DNA of 64,000 bases from Climacteris rufus (Eukaryota; Chordata; Aves; Passeriformes; Climacteridae). The notes under the pieces are model-generated. The model was given only the letters and a program-made list of their open reading frames with translations. It searched no databases and was not told the DNA's origin. Both the position numbers and the translations under genes were made by a program. The stretch lies in the NCBI GenBank assembly GCA_013398175.1, contig VZRZ01002554.1, forward strand, positions 1,157,108 to 1,221,107, given 5' to 3'. Position 1 is the stretch's first letter. Each line of letters begins with the position of its first letter. Of this stretch, positions 1 to 11,822 are shown one piece after another.

Positions 1-3000
1 AGCCCATACAGCACACAGCTTTAGGGCATCACATCCAAACTTCTCTGAATTTCTAGAAGGAAGATTTGGATTTAAAGCTATGGAAGACTGACTGTACCTC
101 AGAAAGAGCATGTACTCAAAGATCTCAAAGGCATCAGTGTCCTGTGGGTGATTATTCACTTTCCCATATGCCACCGAGTTTGAAGAACAGAGATTATTCC
201 CAGATTCTGTGGAAATTCTGCTATAAGTCTGAGAAAAGATGCTCAGAGTCTGCCTAATCACATAACAAATTTTCCAGAATTGTCAACGTGGTTTTTGCAA
301 CTGTTCACCAAAATCTGTTTCTGTCTTTGGTTTTTGCTCTCCTGTGAGTGTGTATTAACCTGAAGAACCCAAATGCAATAATCCCTGCTAGGGGTTCCCT
401 CTAATAATTATAGTCCTACAAAGGAGACTGTCCATTCCTGCTGAATGTGTTCCCAACAATGTTTTCCCAGCATTGTTTGTAGGTCACTTCATTTACCAAA
501 AAAGTCACTACAGCTTGTTTAACTGGAGAAGGAATGGGAGTTTCTTCTTGAAATCCCTTATTTACAATAGAGCAATTAAGGATGTGTCCATATAACCTAC
601 TTGTGTCCTCCCCTTTCACACATAAAAATACTTTAAGTCACTTTTCTATAGGAAAGTTGCCATACAGACATTTGGACCCTTCAGTCAGAGACCATGCAGA
701 CAAATAAGATCTCTAAGCTATCATCACCTTTAGCTAAATTTATTTCAAATTTACTCAAAGGCAATGTTAGTTGGAAAGATGAAAAGAATTTATTTTTGTC
801 TTTTGCTTTTTTAATTTAAGTTTTTTCAAAGAGCAAATCTTCATTTGCGGGGGTGGAAATTCCTTCTAGCACTTGGTTTAGTAGACACAAGAATAAAAAG
901 CACACTTTGTCTATTTTTATTTTTTTAACAATTAATGTGGTTTGATTGGTCACTTCCCAGGAATGCTTCAGCCTGTTTGATGCTGATGAAATTGTGGTGA
1001 AGTTAAAGAAAAGAAGAGGTTCAGCACTTACAAAAACTGTCCAGTTTCTAAGGCATCTGGTGCTGGTATGAAAATTAAATATGGCTATCATGCATCACAC
1101 ATGATGGGACCCACTTTTACTGTTGAAAATCCAGATGCTATAAACCAGACACATCCTGAAAGCTGATTTAAGCACCACTGGGTGAGCCCAAATCCAATGA
1201 AGAAAACCATGACATTGTCGGAGTAGGAGCCAGGTATGACTCCTATGGTAATTTTTCAGTTCCTTTTGAGAATGGACTGATGTTGGGGGGTTTCACCATG
1301 CAGAAAACACATGACACTGCATAAACAGGTGAAAATTTATCTTAGTGTCATTTATAGGCTGAGAGTGAGTCAAGAAGTCATTGAAGAGTGAAGGAAAACT
1401 TGGGAAAGGTGTATCTAGCAGCACCAGGTTGCAAGGTGGTGGGTCTGACAAACTGGTCTCCAGATGTGAGATGTGAGCCCTGTTCTCATGGAGGTGTGAT
1501 GCAGCTGTGCACCATTAGCCTTGCCTGTGAATGAGTGCCCAAAGCCAGGAACACTTATATTCCAGAAGCAAAGTCTGGTGGTTGAACACCTCCAGATGGA
1601 TCATTTGAGTAAATTTCTTCCAGTTGAGACTTGACCTGGACCAGGTTTTAAACACTTTCTTGCGTAAGCAACATTTGCAAGCACAAATGTGTGGGTTTGG
1701 GCACAATGTGCTCTGCACATGGGTCTTTTCAGGGCAAGACCTTTTAATTGCTGCATTTCATTCTAATGGGTCTGTTGCTTCTCAAGTAGCATTTGCATCT
1801 ATCCTACAAACTCTCTGCCAGAGTTCTCTCCTGAAATATTGTCCTTGCTGCAGAGCCAGAGTCTCTCATCAGAGTGTAAGCCAACAAGTCCTGAGTGGGT
1901 TTTAGACCATGCACCATTGTGTACCGAAAAGGTGACTGATGATATCACAGTCCATGAGGTGATTTAGTGAGCTGCAAGACAGAAATAGGTGCAATCTGCA
2001 GTGTGGCTGTAAGGAAGCCATGTGGGTGAAAGGGATGACATTGCCCTGGTTGCTCTCTGGGCTCTGGCATGAGAGCAGGGCAGATATAGCCAAAACTTGA
2101 TAGGGGACAAGCTGAAAGCTGCCCACCACCCAATGGGCAATGAAAAACTATCTAAGATACCAAGATAAGTATCTGCAGCCCCAGCAACAGCAAGAGAAGC
2201 TGAACCAGACCTCAATCCATCATCTGTCTATCTTAATGAAAGCCTGAGGGAATGAGCATTTAGCATGTCGTTTCAGGCTGCTACTCATGATCTCAACATT
2301 TTTTTCTGTAGTTCACCTCTTTCCTTAAAATATCATCTATAAGCACCTAGTAATGGCAGTATCCTTTTGTCCAGTTAAGATATCTGAAAAGTCTTCTTCA
2401 GTTAAAGTAGGTAGCAAATTGCTGTGATATTCAAAGGTAATTTTTCATCAGTAATGTCTTTTTTCTTCATCTGTATGTTCCATTTTTTTCACCCAGCCTT
2501 GCTGTAATCATATGAGACTCATTTATATTCTTCATTCTTGGGTAGATATGGCACATTTACCATGAAAAATTTCCTGAGTTTCAGACAAGTCCAAGAATGT
2601 CCATCAGATTTCACAGAGGAGCTTTAGGGCTGTCAGATAAAATCTGTTCTTCCACAACTTTCTAATTCCACAGATTGTTTGTCGCAGTGCACAAGGAACA
2701 ACAAGATAAAGAACCAAGCCAACAAACAAAAATAAATACACTCTCAAACAACCTTCCCAGGGATATTCCTGGAGACGAAGAACATCCAACCCTCTGGTCC
2801 TCTAGTCTCTGTCTAAAACAGCCGTAGGCTCAAACACAGTTGTCAGGTTTACTCTGCTGTGGCAACAGCCCAGGGATTTCATGTGGCATCATATTTCTGG
2901 TAGCAGTTTCCTGGAGAGTGGAGCTGAGGTCCTGAGAGAAATTATTGCACTGTGTTCTATGTGTGCTACAGAGAGAATGTCTGCTTGGGTGTGATCCAGG

Positions 3001-5725
3001 TGTCCCTCTGCACTCAGACTCCCTGCTCCATAGGCAGTTGTCTCCCTGTTTTCAGGAGTTGAAAGATCAATGTTTCCATGAAAAACACACTCTGTATACC
3101 TAGAAACTAATTAACTTCTGCCTCATTTTACATACAGGTGTTACTGACCCTTCTGCATGGCTCACACACAGAGTCCCACATGGCTCCCACTTCCTGGCCA
3201 TCCAACATGAGCTGTGTGGGATGTCCAGCATATCCCATTGTGGCTTCATCCACAGTGAGCCCAGACACCACCTGCCAAGAGTAAGTCTCCCTTCTCATAT
3301 TTCTCAAGGCAATGGACTCTTGTCACAAAGGCACTCAAATTATAACTTGGTGTGTGTTCGCGTCTCAAGGGACAGGAAGGTAAACAGCCATGCTGGTTTA
3401 GCTGATAAGGAGCAGCTCTGTTCCTGAATACAGCAAAGCTTTGCAGAACAGGAGCTTCCACCCATGGGATCCTTTCAGGACCATGTTGGAGTTAGGCTGG
3501 TGTTATGTGTCTGCTATGAACGAAACCCATCCCTGTTTCAAAACCAGCCTGCTTTTATGCTGCTGTGGTAAAAAAAGGATTGTTTTCTTCCTGCAGCCTG
3601 ATTCAATTTTAAACCAAATTTTTATAGCTCCTATCTGTATAGGCTTCCAGTAAGACTATTCTCATCTGAGCAAAAACTGTTTTGAGGAAGTTTTACCACA
3701 AACCCTTAAATACTTTGATATGATAGTGTTCATTGCACTGACAAACTCAAGGTTAAAAATAGAGTTTACGGGCTTAAGTTTGGCATTCAAGCTGACTGCA
3801 GTATTGCAAAGCAATTTAAAGTCAGCAAAATAATGTTTAACATGTCCCAGATCCCAGATCTCCTTGGAGGAGCAAGTTTAAAAAAAAAAAAAAAAAAGGA
3901 GAAAAAGCTAAACAACCACAACATCAGGTCAGATGGCAAGGTACTGCTGCCAAGCCTCCTCCATACACAGTCACTGCAGATGCTTCCTGGTCAGTGACAG
4001 TCTAAACAAGCAGTGAAACATTTCCAGCTGTAAGCCTGCATGCCTCTCCAAAACAGCTTTCTGTAAGGGAAGGTGCATGGTTTCATGTCTCAGAGGACCC
4101 TGATGAAGTTAGGATCCTGTGGCAGGCTCAGGGCAAACCTGGAGCTAAAGGATTTGATGAGGAGGTGCATGGTTCTTCCTGCAAGGTGTGGTGACAGCAG
4201 TTTATTGGCTTTGCTAGTCCTATTTATGCTCTTGCTTACAGAGTTTGTAGTGGACTCACATCAGTTAGACAGAGGGAAAAGGAGGATTTTATTTCCCATG
4301 ATTCTTAGGCCCACTACTATCCCTTTTTACTCATTTTTCTCCCAGAGCTTTACAGCTGAGTTATAACTAGAGACGGGGTCTGGGACAGGCATCCTGGTGG
4401 TGCCAGAAGTAGTGAGAATTTCCCCTGGAGCCCGGCAGGTGTGAGGTGCTCATGCCATCCAGATAAATCCCATTGCCAGATTTGGCGTTTTGAAGGATTT
4501 TTTTTTCCCCATTTCTCAGGTCTGGCATGGATTATTTTAGGGAAATTTTGCTTTTCTCTGTGAAGTAGAGGTATAATTTCTTCTTCAGGACACTCATCAT
4601 GAAAAATTCCTCCCTGAAAGGGAAGGTGCCAGGAGCACACTTTATGCTCTCACCCAGAGTGTGTGATGGCCCTCATATTCTTTCAGAATTTTACAACAAG
4701 GTCTTAAACTTCAAAAGCACACATGTGGATTGTGCTGGGAGAAAAGCATCAATTCTGCTTTTAGACTACAAGTTTCTGCACAGTGGCTTGAAACTATCAA
4801 GATGGGGAGTTTTTTCCATCCAAACTGCATATTTTCGGTCCACAGTTTGTTGTAGTTTGTTGTAGTGGCATCACACCATTGGTGAAAAGTCTCCACACAA
4901 ATCAAGTTGATGATGTGCACGAAACTCAGTGACTTTATTAGAGACTGACTTTGGAGCACTGGCCACTTGCACAAGGCTCCTATTACAACACATGCTGTTT
5001 TCAGTTGTTTATGACTTTGCCAAAGCTGAATGTTTGGGTTCAAGTTTTCCATGCCGGATGTATCCCTTCAAGCTGAATTGCTTTTTGTTGTTCCTCTTCC
5101 TCCCTCCAAACACCTTTCTCATCTAAGTTGACCTGACACATATCTAAAACAAGCAAGGCCACACCCTTCCCATTTTTCAAGACTGAGCCTGAGCAATACT
5201 GAGAAGAGTGTGTCAATAAGCATTGCTCCACAGAAGGAATGAAACCACTTGGAAAATGTCAGGAAGGAAGTTCTTGAAGGAGCCAAGGATTGCAATCAGG
5301 CTTCCCTAGCCTAGAAACTGTTTCCTAAATCTCAAGCTTTTTGTTCTCCTTGTCGCTTGCTATAGGACTTGTGACTTAAATGGTAGGATGGTACAGGTGT
5401 CAGAAGAGTCAGAAACTCTGGGTCAATTGGGTTAGGGGATCTTTGTTCCACAAAGAGTTTCCCTGGCAGGACGTATCACAGAAATGTCTTGTAATGCAGT
5501 ATTTCTGTACACTAGCCCTGTTCTCATGTGCTGCCCCATGGTCATCTGTGGTATCTACTCTCTCTGCTGTATTTCCTTGCAATGAGGCCAGAGCCTGGCC
5601 AAAGAAGAAGAAAAAAATAAAACCCCTTTCACAGGAAAGAGTGACATGGCAGCAGGTAAGGGACAAAGACAGGAAAAGGAAGGTGACATGAGGATAAGAG
5701 AGCAAAGCCCAACAAAGCACCTCAC
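1..5725. other. No recognised gene; intergenic or intronic DNA
   Basis: I see no recognised coding sequence, RNA gene or clear transposon here. Open frames are short (about 60-110 codons), overlap on both strands and match no family I know. An 18-A tract lies at 3880-3897. The stretch 4844-4866 holds a short direct repeat around the word gtttgttgtag. Between about 990 and 1160 the plus strand has an open run without stops in one frame, but it has no start, donor or recognisable motif and I treat it as chance. Confidence 0.55.
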
Positions 5726-5879
5726 CTTTCCATGCAGAGCTCCAAGGTGTCTATCAGTACTGTCCCATGGTGTTTAATGTGTCTCAGGAAAATTGATAAC
5801 CTTTGGTTGCCCTGCTTCTTCTTCTGTGCTCTGGGGATGACCAGCTTGGACCTGCCCATGTGGTTCTTACTGTGATTTC
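5726..5879 (-). CDS. Unrecognised candidate internal coding exon
   Basis: On the minus strand a strong acceptor (a T/C-rich tract ending in cgcag, just beyond 5879) is followed by 154 bp open in one frame. The segment then ends in a donor reading AAG|GTGAGG at 5726. In the open frame (one base carried in, two carried out) the peptide is basic and well mixed, with a KKK cluster near its middle and the end LIDTLELCME. I do not recognise the protein. A chance splice pair is a real alternative, because similar pairs elsewhere in this window enclose closed frames. The 5880-9490 flank offers no obvious partner exon. Confidence 0.2.
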
Positions 5880-8800
5880 CTGCGAATGGGGCAGAAAAAA
5901 CCACATCCATAACCCTGGTGGAAGGTCTTAGAGAACTTCTTGAGACCTACAGAAATCCTCTTGTGGTAAAACTGGGGCCTCAGCTACTTGCACACCTAGA
6001 TGGAAGACTTTGAGAATGGCTAACCAGTTGCTGGAATGAGGTGCCAAAACTTAGGGTGTTTCAGAAGAGATCTCTCCAACATGTGAGGAAAATGTTGCCA
6101 ACTGAAGTTAAATGGAAAAGTTGAATTCAGTTGTCTGCTTTCTTTCCCAAATACATAAGGTGCAATTTGGTTTTGTTTAGAAATCTGTAATGACCCGCCA
6201 TCATTTGAAACCAAAGCAGAAGTTTCTTTAGAGGATGATTTAGAGCAGGAGACTGATTTCTTGTGCTCTAGATCACCAATCTCCTCACTGCATCTGACTG
6301 ATGAAGACAACTAGGTGTCTGTACATGTCTGCAGCTGGATACTGGGACATGAATGCTCTACATAGGTCATGTAGATCCTGTTTTAACACACTTCCCACCA
6401 GACTATGCTCTTCTTGAAGCTGTAGCACCTTTCTTCTTCCTGCTCTCAAAAGTGACTGTAATTTACACACAGATGAAGGGTAGAGGTAGGCAGTCAGCTC
6501 AGTTATTTCACACATTAAATCAACAGTTCCCTTGGGTCATCTCATTATTGTTATGTTTAGGAACCCTTGAGGACTCAAGGTCCATTGTACAAGGATCTCT
6601 GAGTCTGTAGGTCACTGCACAAAGCAAGGAGGCTTTGGAGGGAACAAGGGATTGCCCCTAAGAAATCAGTGCAGATGGTGGTCTTACATGAATTGTAATC
6701 TCTGGCTTGTTCCTTTTACCTGATACATCAGGTTGGAAGGGGTATTGGGTACATCTCCCTGTGATCTAGTGCTGATGTGGTATCAGCAGCCATAGGAAAA
6801 ACTTCAGCCTGTCTTCTAGTCAGTTACCCAGCACAAACTGAAGGAGACTGTCCTGCTCCAGCCATATGATATTTAAGACTGGAAAGCTCATCCATCTGCA
6901 ACTGAACTGCTTTTATACTTCCACTAGTTTTCAGCCAGATCAGTTCCCTGACCACATTCATCATGAGACCAGCAGGATGCCTCTGCTGTTAAAAGAGCAG
7001 AGAGTAGAATGGGAGAAATGTGGGTTGAGTGGATTTACCCCTGAAGATTAATGCTGGCTTTGCTTACCCTGACTCAGGGTAGTAGTCAGAGACAGCCTGT
7101 GTGACATGCTCCAGCTACAGAACAATACACTCTGTGAAATTTCCTTATTTTGAAAATACACCAATGAATTCTAGTTCAAATTTAAAATGATATATAAATC
7201 ACAGCAGTTTTGGCTTAAAATACAACACCTTACCAAAAAAAAAAAAAAGTTCATTAATCCAGCCAAGAACTGTAATAAACTGTCAACATTGGTCTTGTTT
7301 GCTTCATTTTGGGGTCTTGCTAGTCCTCAGAGAAAGGTTCTTCAGCTATGATGTCCAGGCTGGTGGTCTGTGGAGATTTTTCTGTTCCTGTGATTCTGTT
7401 TTTTCTATCTGAATGTGATAAATCTGATTAAAAGGAGTAAGAACCCTATGGGATGAAATGTCTTCATGAAATATTGTGCTCTGAATTGACCCAACACAAG
7501 CCAGCTCCATGTGAGAGCTAATGCAGTCATTTTGTGCATAGCTAAGCCCAGCTAATAAAGCACTTTTGAGAAGTAGATTATATTAGTTGCCACTCAGCAC
7601 CTTGTGATTGCATTTCCATGGCTGTTGGACCACTGTGGAGTGTGGGCAAAACATGTCCTGCCTGCTTGCAAGGGACTGTGTGGATCCATGTACATGTATA
7701 CCTAATCACATAAATGAATTCTCTAGGTGACATGAAAATCCTTGTCCATAATACAGGAAGGATATAAGAAGCTGAACAGTCTTTGCCTTCCTGAAGTGCC
7801 GGAGCCACTTTGAATAGAAATCTGAACACAAGAAACTTGTCTGAGGGAAGGCAGGGCCAAGTCAGGGTAGTTCAAAGCTGCACAAGTAATACAACACTGC
7901 AAGAAACTATAAAGATTTACAGACAGGGTGTCCTCTGCTCCTAAGTAAAGGAAAATAAGTATTTCCACAAGAAATGGAGCAGGAAGGGGAAAGGCATAAT
8001 TCTTGCTGTAAATTTCACTTAAATTAGGGCTGTGATATAGAGCAGGACATGTGGCAGCTCAGCTTGGTTTCCACAGTCCCATACCTTGTTTATTTGATTC
8101 TGGTAGGGTTTTTTTCCTAAGTTGATGTTCTCTCCTGAGCCATGCATGCCCTCATCATCCCTGTGACATAATGCTTCTATGTTAATCAGAAGTTGCCATC
8201 CCACATATTTGTGCCTGCTTCCTGCACACTGCGCCAAACCTACCTTGGTTTTGCTGCTACGTGGTTTCAGCCTTCACTCAGCTACACCAGTTCTTGCCAG
8301 TACAACTTGTCATCAGCTCTAAGATCAGATCCTCACCGACATCCCGTTCACACGTCATCAGGCAGCCATGGGCTTTGAGCTAAATCCAACCCTAAAAAAG
8401 AAAGGGCTTAGCAGTGCTATAAAAACTAAAGGGTTGCCTTTGTTTGTCTTCATCACCTCCCAGGTGACGCTCTGTTGAGACCAGCAGTTCCTAGTCTGAG
8501 CCTTGTCCTCATCAGGAGCACTACGTGGCAGGCAGATCTAGTCCACACTGGCAGCTGCTGTTACAAGAGACAACATTTCATTCAAGTTTTTTTCTTACAG
8601 TGGGCTGTGTCCATCCAGTGAGATTTCATTTACCACTCCTCAATTGTCTTAGCAATATTTCAGACAGGTGCAATTAGTTGCTGAAGAGAGCAAAGCCCCT
8701 TGTCAAAATTTGACTCCATCCTGGAAGACTTGATTGTTGCTCAAAGTGAAGGGCACATTGTTTGTGTTCCCACTAAACAAGAGGTTGAGCCACCCCAAAC

Positions 8801-9490
8801 TAATACCTGACTTGCAGGAGCATGGGAAGTGCACCAAGAGGAGGCAGTGAAAAGCTAAAATGCTAGTTTTTTGTCACAGCCATCAGACCCCAAGATATAG
8901 TTTACAGGTGGAGGGAGTCTACAGTAATGCTTTCTTCCTCCTCATTCCTACAGGAGAATGTCTTGGTCAGAACAGACATTCAAATGACCACAGAGCACCA
9001 AACGGTTTCAAACACTTTGAGAGTAAAAGGATTTTACGTCCAGAACATTTCTCCTCATGTAGTGGAAGGAGACATTCATTTCACCAAACAGAGAAACCAA
9101 GAATTGGCTCACTGAAAGTTTGGATATAGATTAGGAGATAAAGATCTCTCAAGGAGCTAGTCTTCCATCACCCCAGGACCCACTATTCACATCTCCCTCC
9201 CCTGGTCAGCAGGTAGGTGTCCTAACTCTGATACTATATGCACTGTTCTAGTGGAGTGCAAATTCCTAATACCATCACCTCACCGGTCTGGTTGAAACAA
9301 ATCCTCCACTGGGAGTGACAGAGCAGCTGTTCCTTTTTCTTTGTCCTTTCTTGAGCCCCAGGCGACAGAGTTCATGGCAAGGTCCCTCAGCTCAAGACAT
9401 GAAGAACCTATTTTGCTGATGATGGATAGTTACTATTATGGAGAAGTGACTTTCACTCCTTATAGCTTAAACAAACCTCAGATGTGGCAT
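5880..9490. other. No recognised gene; a possible terminal exon at 8954
   Basis: Mostly featureless moderately AT-rich sequence. A 14-A tract lies at 7235-7248. At 8954 a strong plus-strand acceptor (pyrimidine tract ending in cctacag) opens a 53-codon frame that runs to a TGA at 9113-9115. A second frame is also open across it and no donor is evident, so the reading frame is ambiguous. I do not recognise either peptide. Confidence 0.45.
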
Positions 9491-9693
9491 TGATGCCTAA
9501 AAGGCTAGCCCAAAAAACTGAGGCCAGGCAGGATTAAGGGAATAAAAGGTGGGTATTTATTTGAAGGGCCTTCAAAGGTACATTTAGGGCAGACAAAGCC
9601 CCCTNATGAGTTCTCCACACTTTTATAGGTTTGGTGCATTTGCATATCAGCATAGATTTACCAATTAAAACTTTACAATTTCCCCCTAGCTCA
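9491..9693 (-). mobile_element. 3' LTR of an avian endogenous retrovirus
   Basis: Read on the minus strand, a unit starts with TG at 9693, immediately after a polypurine tract, and can be ended at CA at 9491 (203 bp). It carries the expected LTR elements in order: an octamer ATGCAAAT at 9645-9638, a TATAAAA box at 9627-9621 and an AATAAA polyadenylation signal at 9561-9556. The body, including the words around the poly(A) signal, resembles LTRs I associate with songbird retroviruses; this is recollection, not a search. No matching 5' LTR is visible in the window, so target-site duplication cannot be tested. One base (9605) is ambiguous (N). The low-coordinate end is the least certain boundary. 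Confidence 0.75.
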
Positions 9694-9713
9694 CTCCCCC
9701 CCTCCCCTCTTTT
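9694..9713 (-). other. Retroviral polypurine tract
   Basis: Directly before the LTR start, the minus strand carries an uninterrupted 20-base purine run (AAAAGA followed by G-rich sequence). It abuts the TG that opens the LTR. This is the position and composition expected of the plus-strand primer site of a retrovirus, and it fixes the LTR boundary at 9693/9694. Confidence 0.75.
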
Positions 9714-10800
9714 AGAAGCTTGGGCCTGGGCAGCCTGAATGTCCTTGGGTGAGTACAGAGTGGCAGAGTTATGTCTAGAGAGAACAGCAACCAACGAGAT
9801 GTAAAGCATACACACCAGACAATGCAGGATTTGAAAAATATAAGGGTTAAAACCTAAGGCAACAGCATCAGCCCTAAAGAGGAGTCATCTCTCCTCAGAG
9901 CTAAAGACTAGAGACTTCAGCTGCATCCCCATGTGGAGGCAGTCCCTAAAGGTGACCTCCTGCCATCCAGCAGCTGGTGTAAGCTCACCAAGATCTACAT
10001 TCAGAAGTTGCACGTTTTTGTCATGCAGACCTGTGCATGACTGCCTTATGCAGCCCCTTCCAGATGGACAAGCAGGTCTGAACTGAGTGACCCAATCTGG
10101 CGATGCCTTGTGCCTTCACTCATATGCCATTGGCCAAGTCACTTTAACCTCACGTGGAGAAGCAAACAACTTCTTAGTTTCCAGGTTTGTTTGGGAGTGA
10201 TGCATACCTAGAAAACTGACTTGACAGCTGCAGCAATCTGAACAAAATATGAGGCCCCAGAACCTGAAGTAGATGGAACCTGGTGAATCAGACTCCTCAG
10301 TCCTCCACAGAGGGGTATGGCCTGTTACTTCTGGCTTACAAGCACCATCCTCAACCATGCAAGGAGTTGTTACTTCTGTGTGTAGTTGTCTGTCACTGCC
10401 GAGCTCGCTGTGGGAGAGTGGCTGTAAACGTGCTGAAAAGCCAGCTTGTACTCAGGAAGCACAGGAATGCCTGCAGAATAAATAACAATGTAAATTAGAC
10501 AGGAGTGCAGCTCACCAGCCCCAGCAGGAGTTATCCCCTTGTCCAAACATTGAGCCAGCAGCTGATGAGCTTCCTTGTGTGCTCAGCAGTGCTCCTGCCA
10601 AGCTGAAAAGATTAAGAAGGAAAACTTGCCCCAGCTGAACAAATAGCCCAAAGGTCTGCCTGAGATTCAACAGATGATTGGGGTGGCATGGTTAGGCATT
10701 AGTTTCTGTAGCCTGAGAGACAGATGCAATGAGCATCCCATCCAGCAGCAGCTGCCATACTAGCCTGCAGGACCTGCAACATGCCTGAAATTGTGCCCTC
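9714..10800 (-). pseudogene. Degenerate retroviral internal region, envelope-tail remnant
   Basis: This lies just upstream (minus strand) of the polypurine tract and LTR, where the envelope gene of a retrovirus ends. From roughly 10120 down to 9700 one minus-strand frame is mostly open but broken by in-frame stops. It encodes a hydrophobic stretch (about 9850-9785, FQILHCLVCMLYISLVAVL) followed by a polar tail, as in the membrane anchor and cytoplasmic tail of an envelope transmembrane subunit. A second open stretch at 10358-10116 ends in a stop. Beyond about 10.4 kb the frame is lost; the upper boundary is a guess. No gag or pol motif was seen, so this is a truncated relic. Confidence 0.45.
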
Positions 10801-11210
10801 TGGAAAAGATCTTCACTCAACAGGTGAGCACAAGGTTCAGTTGCAATGATATGTACTCAGATACCATCCACTCTTAGTCATGTTCTGCTCTTAACCACAA
10901 GAACAGATACCTGGGAAATCAAATGCCTCCTGTTTTCTTTGTCCCAGCCCTAGCACAGGAATACAACTAGTCTGTAAAAGAGACATTGCATCTTCCAGAA
11001 ACACTGACAGTCCTGCATGTTTTATCACTGCTTCTGAGCCCAAGAGTCAAGTTCTTCTCCCGTAGGGTGGTTGATGGCTCAGCAGGGACTGCAAATCTAC
11101 ATCTTACAGCTAGTGAGGTACGGTTCAAAAACATCTTTTAATTTACAGCCAAGCATTTATGCAAACATAAATCCAGTGTTAATCCATAGGGACCAGCCTA
11201 ATCATACATT

Positions 11211-11240
11211 ATGAATTACAGACCATGAATTACAGACCAT
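11211..11240. repeat. 14-bp direct tandem repeat, two copies
   Basis: The 14-bp word atgaattacagacc occurs twice head to tail with no mismatch (11211-11224 and 11225-11238), followed by two more matching bases. It lies in otherwise ordinary AT-rich sequence and is a simple replication-slippage type duplication. Confidence 0.9.
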
Positions 11241-11768
11241 TTTGAAACACTAGTGACAGGTTCAACCCCACCTTCCTTAAATCACCTTCAATGATCATGG
11301 CCTCATCTTATTTCACAACTGAAATTAAACCTGTGGTCACACTACTTTTCCTGAGTTCCTGCTACACCTGAACTCGTCACCAGAGACTGACATCAGGGAA
11401 AAGAGGGGCCTGGAGAACCCAGTGAATATTACCATCACAGGGGGAACTTTTAATACATTTTCCATCATAGCCATAAACTGGATGATCTGGGGACTTTTAT
11501 GATGCTCTCCCTATGGCATCCCAAAGGATGGAAAATAAAACATATTTTTGTTAAGCCTCTTGAAAGATATAACAACTTGTTTTTCTCTGTTGGAACCCTA
11601 CAGATGGGAGACTTGACAGCTACTTTGATTGTGAATGCGAGAAAGTCTGTTGGGTGGTCAAGCTGAATGTTATTGCTTATTACTCTAATTGCTTAACCCC
11701 AGGACACCCCAAAATAGTGTAGAAAGGGTTTGGCATCTCTAGACCCCCAAAGGTCAGTTTTGACTTAC

Positions 11769-11822
11769 CTTGGAGTTAAGCTGTGACTTCAAGAAAAATT
11801 TGAGTGGTCATTCCTGTTCTCA
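11769..11822 (-). other. Exon-like segment, closed in all frames (non-coding exon candidate)
   Basis: On the minus strand a very strong acceptor (a pyrimidine-rich run ending tttgccag) precedes 54 bp that end in AAG|GTAAGTC, a near-consensus donor. All three frames contain a stop, so it cannot be an internal coding exon. It could be an exon of a long non-coding RNA or a UTR exon. About 2.1 kb downstream on the same strand lies the retroviral LTR with its poly(A) signal. It also serves as a caution: a good splice pair alone is not evidence of coding. Confidence 0.25.

Noticed and set aside
990..1160. Plus-strand run resembling a piece of a processed pseudogene
   Set aside because: No family could be named and the frame is closed on both sides.
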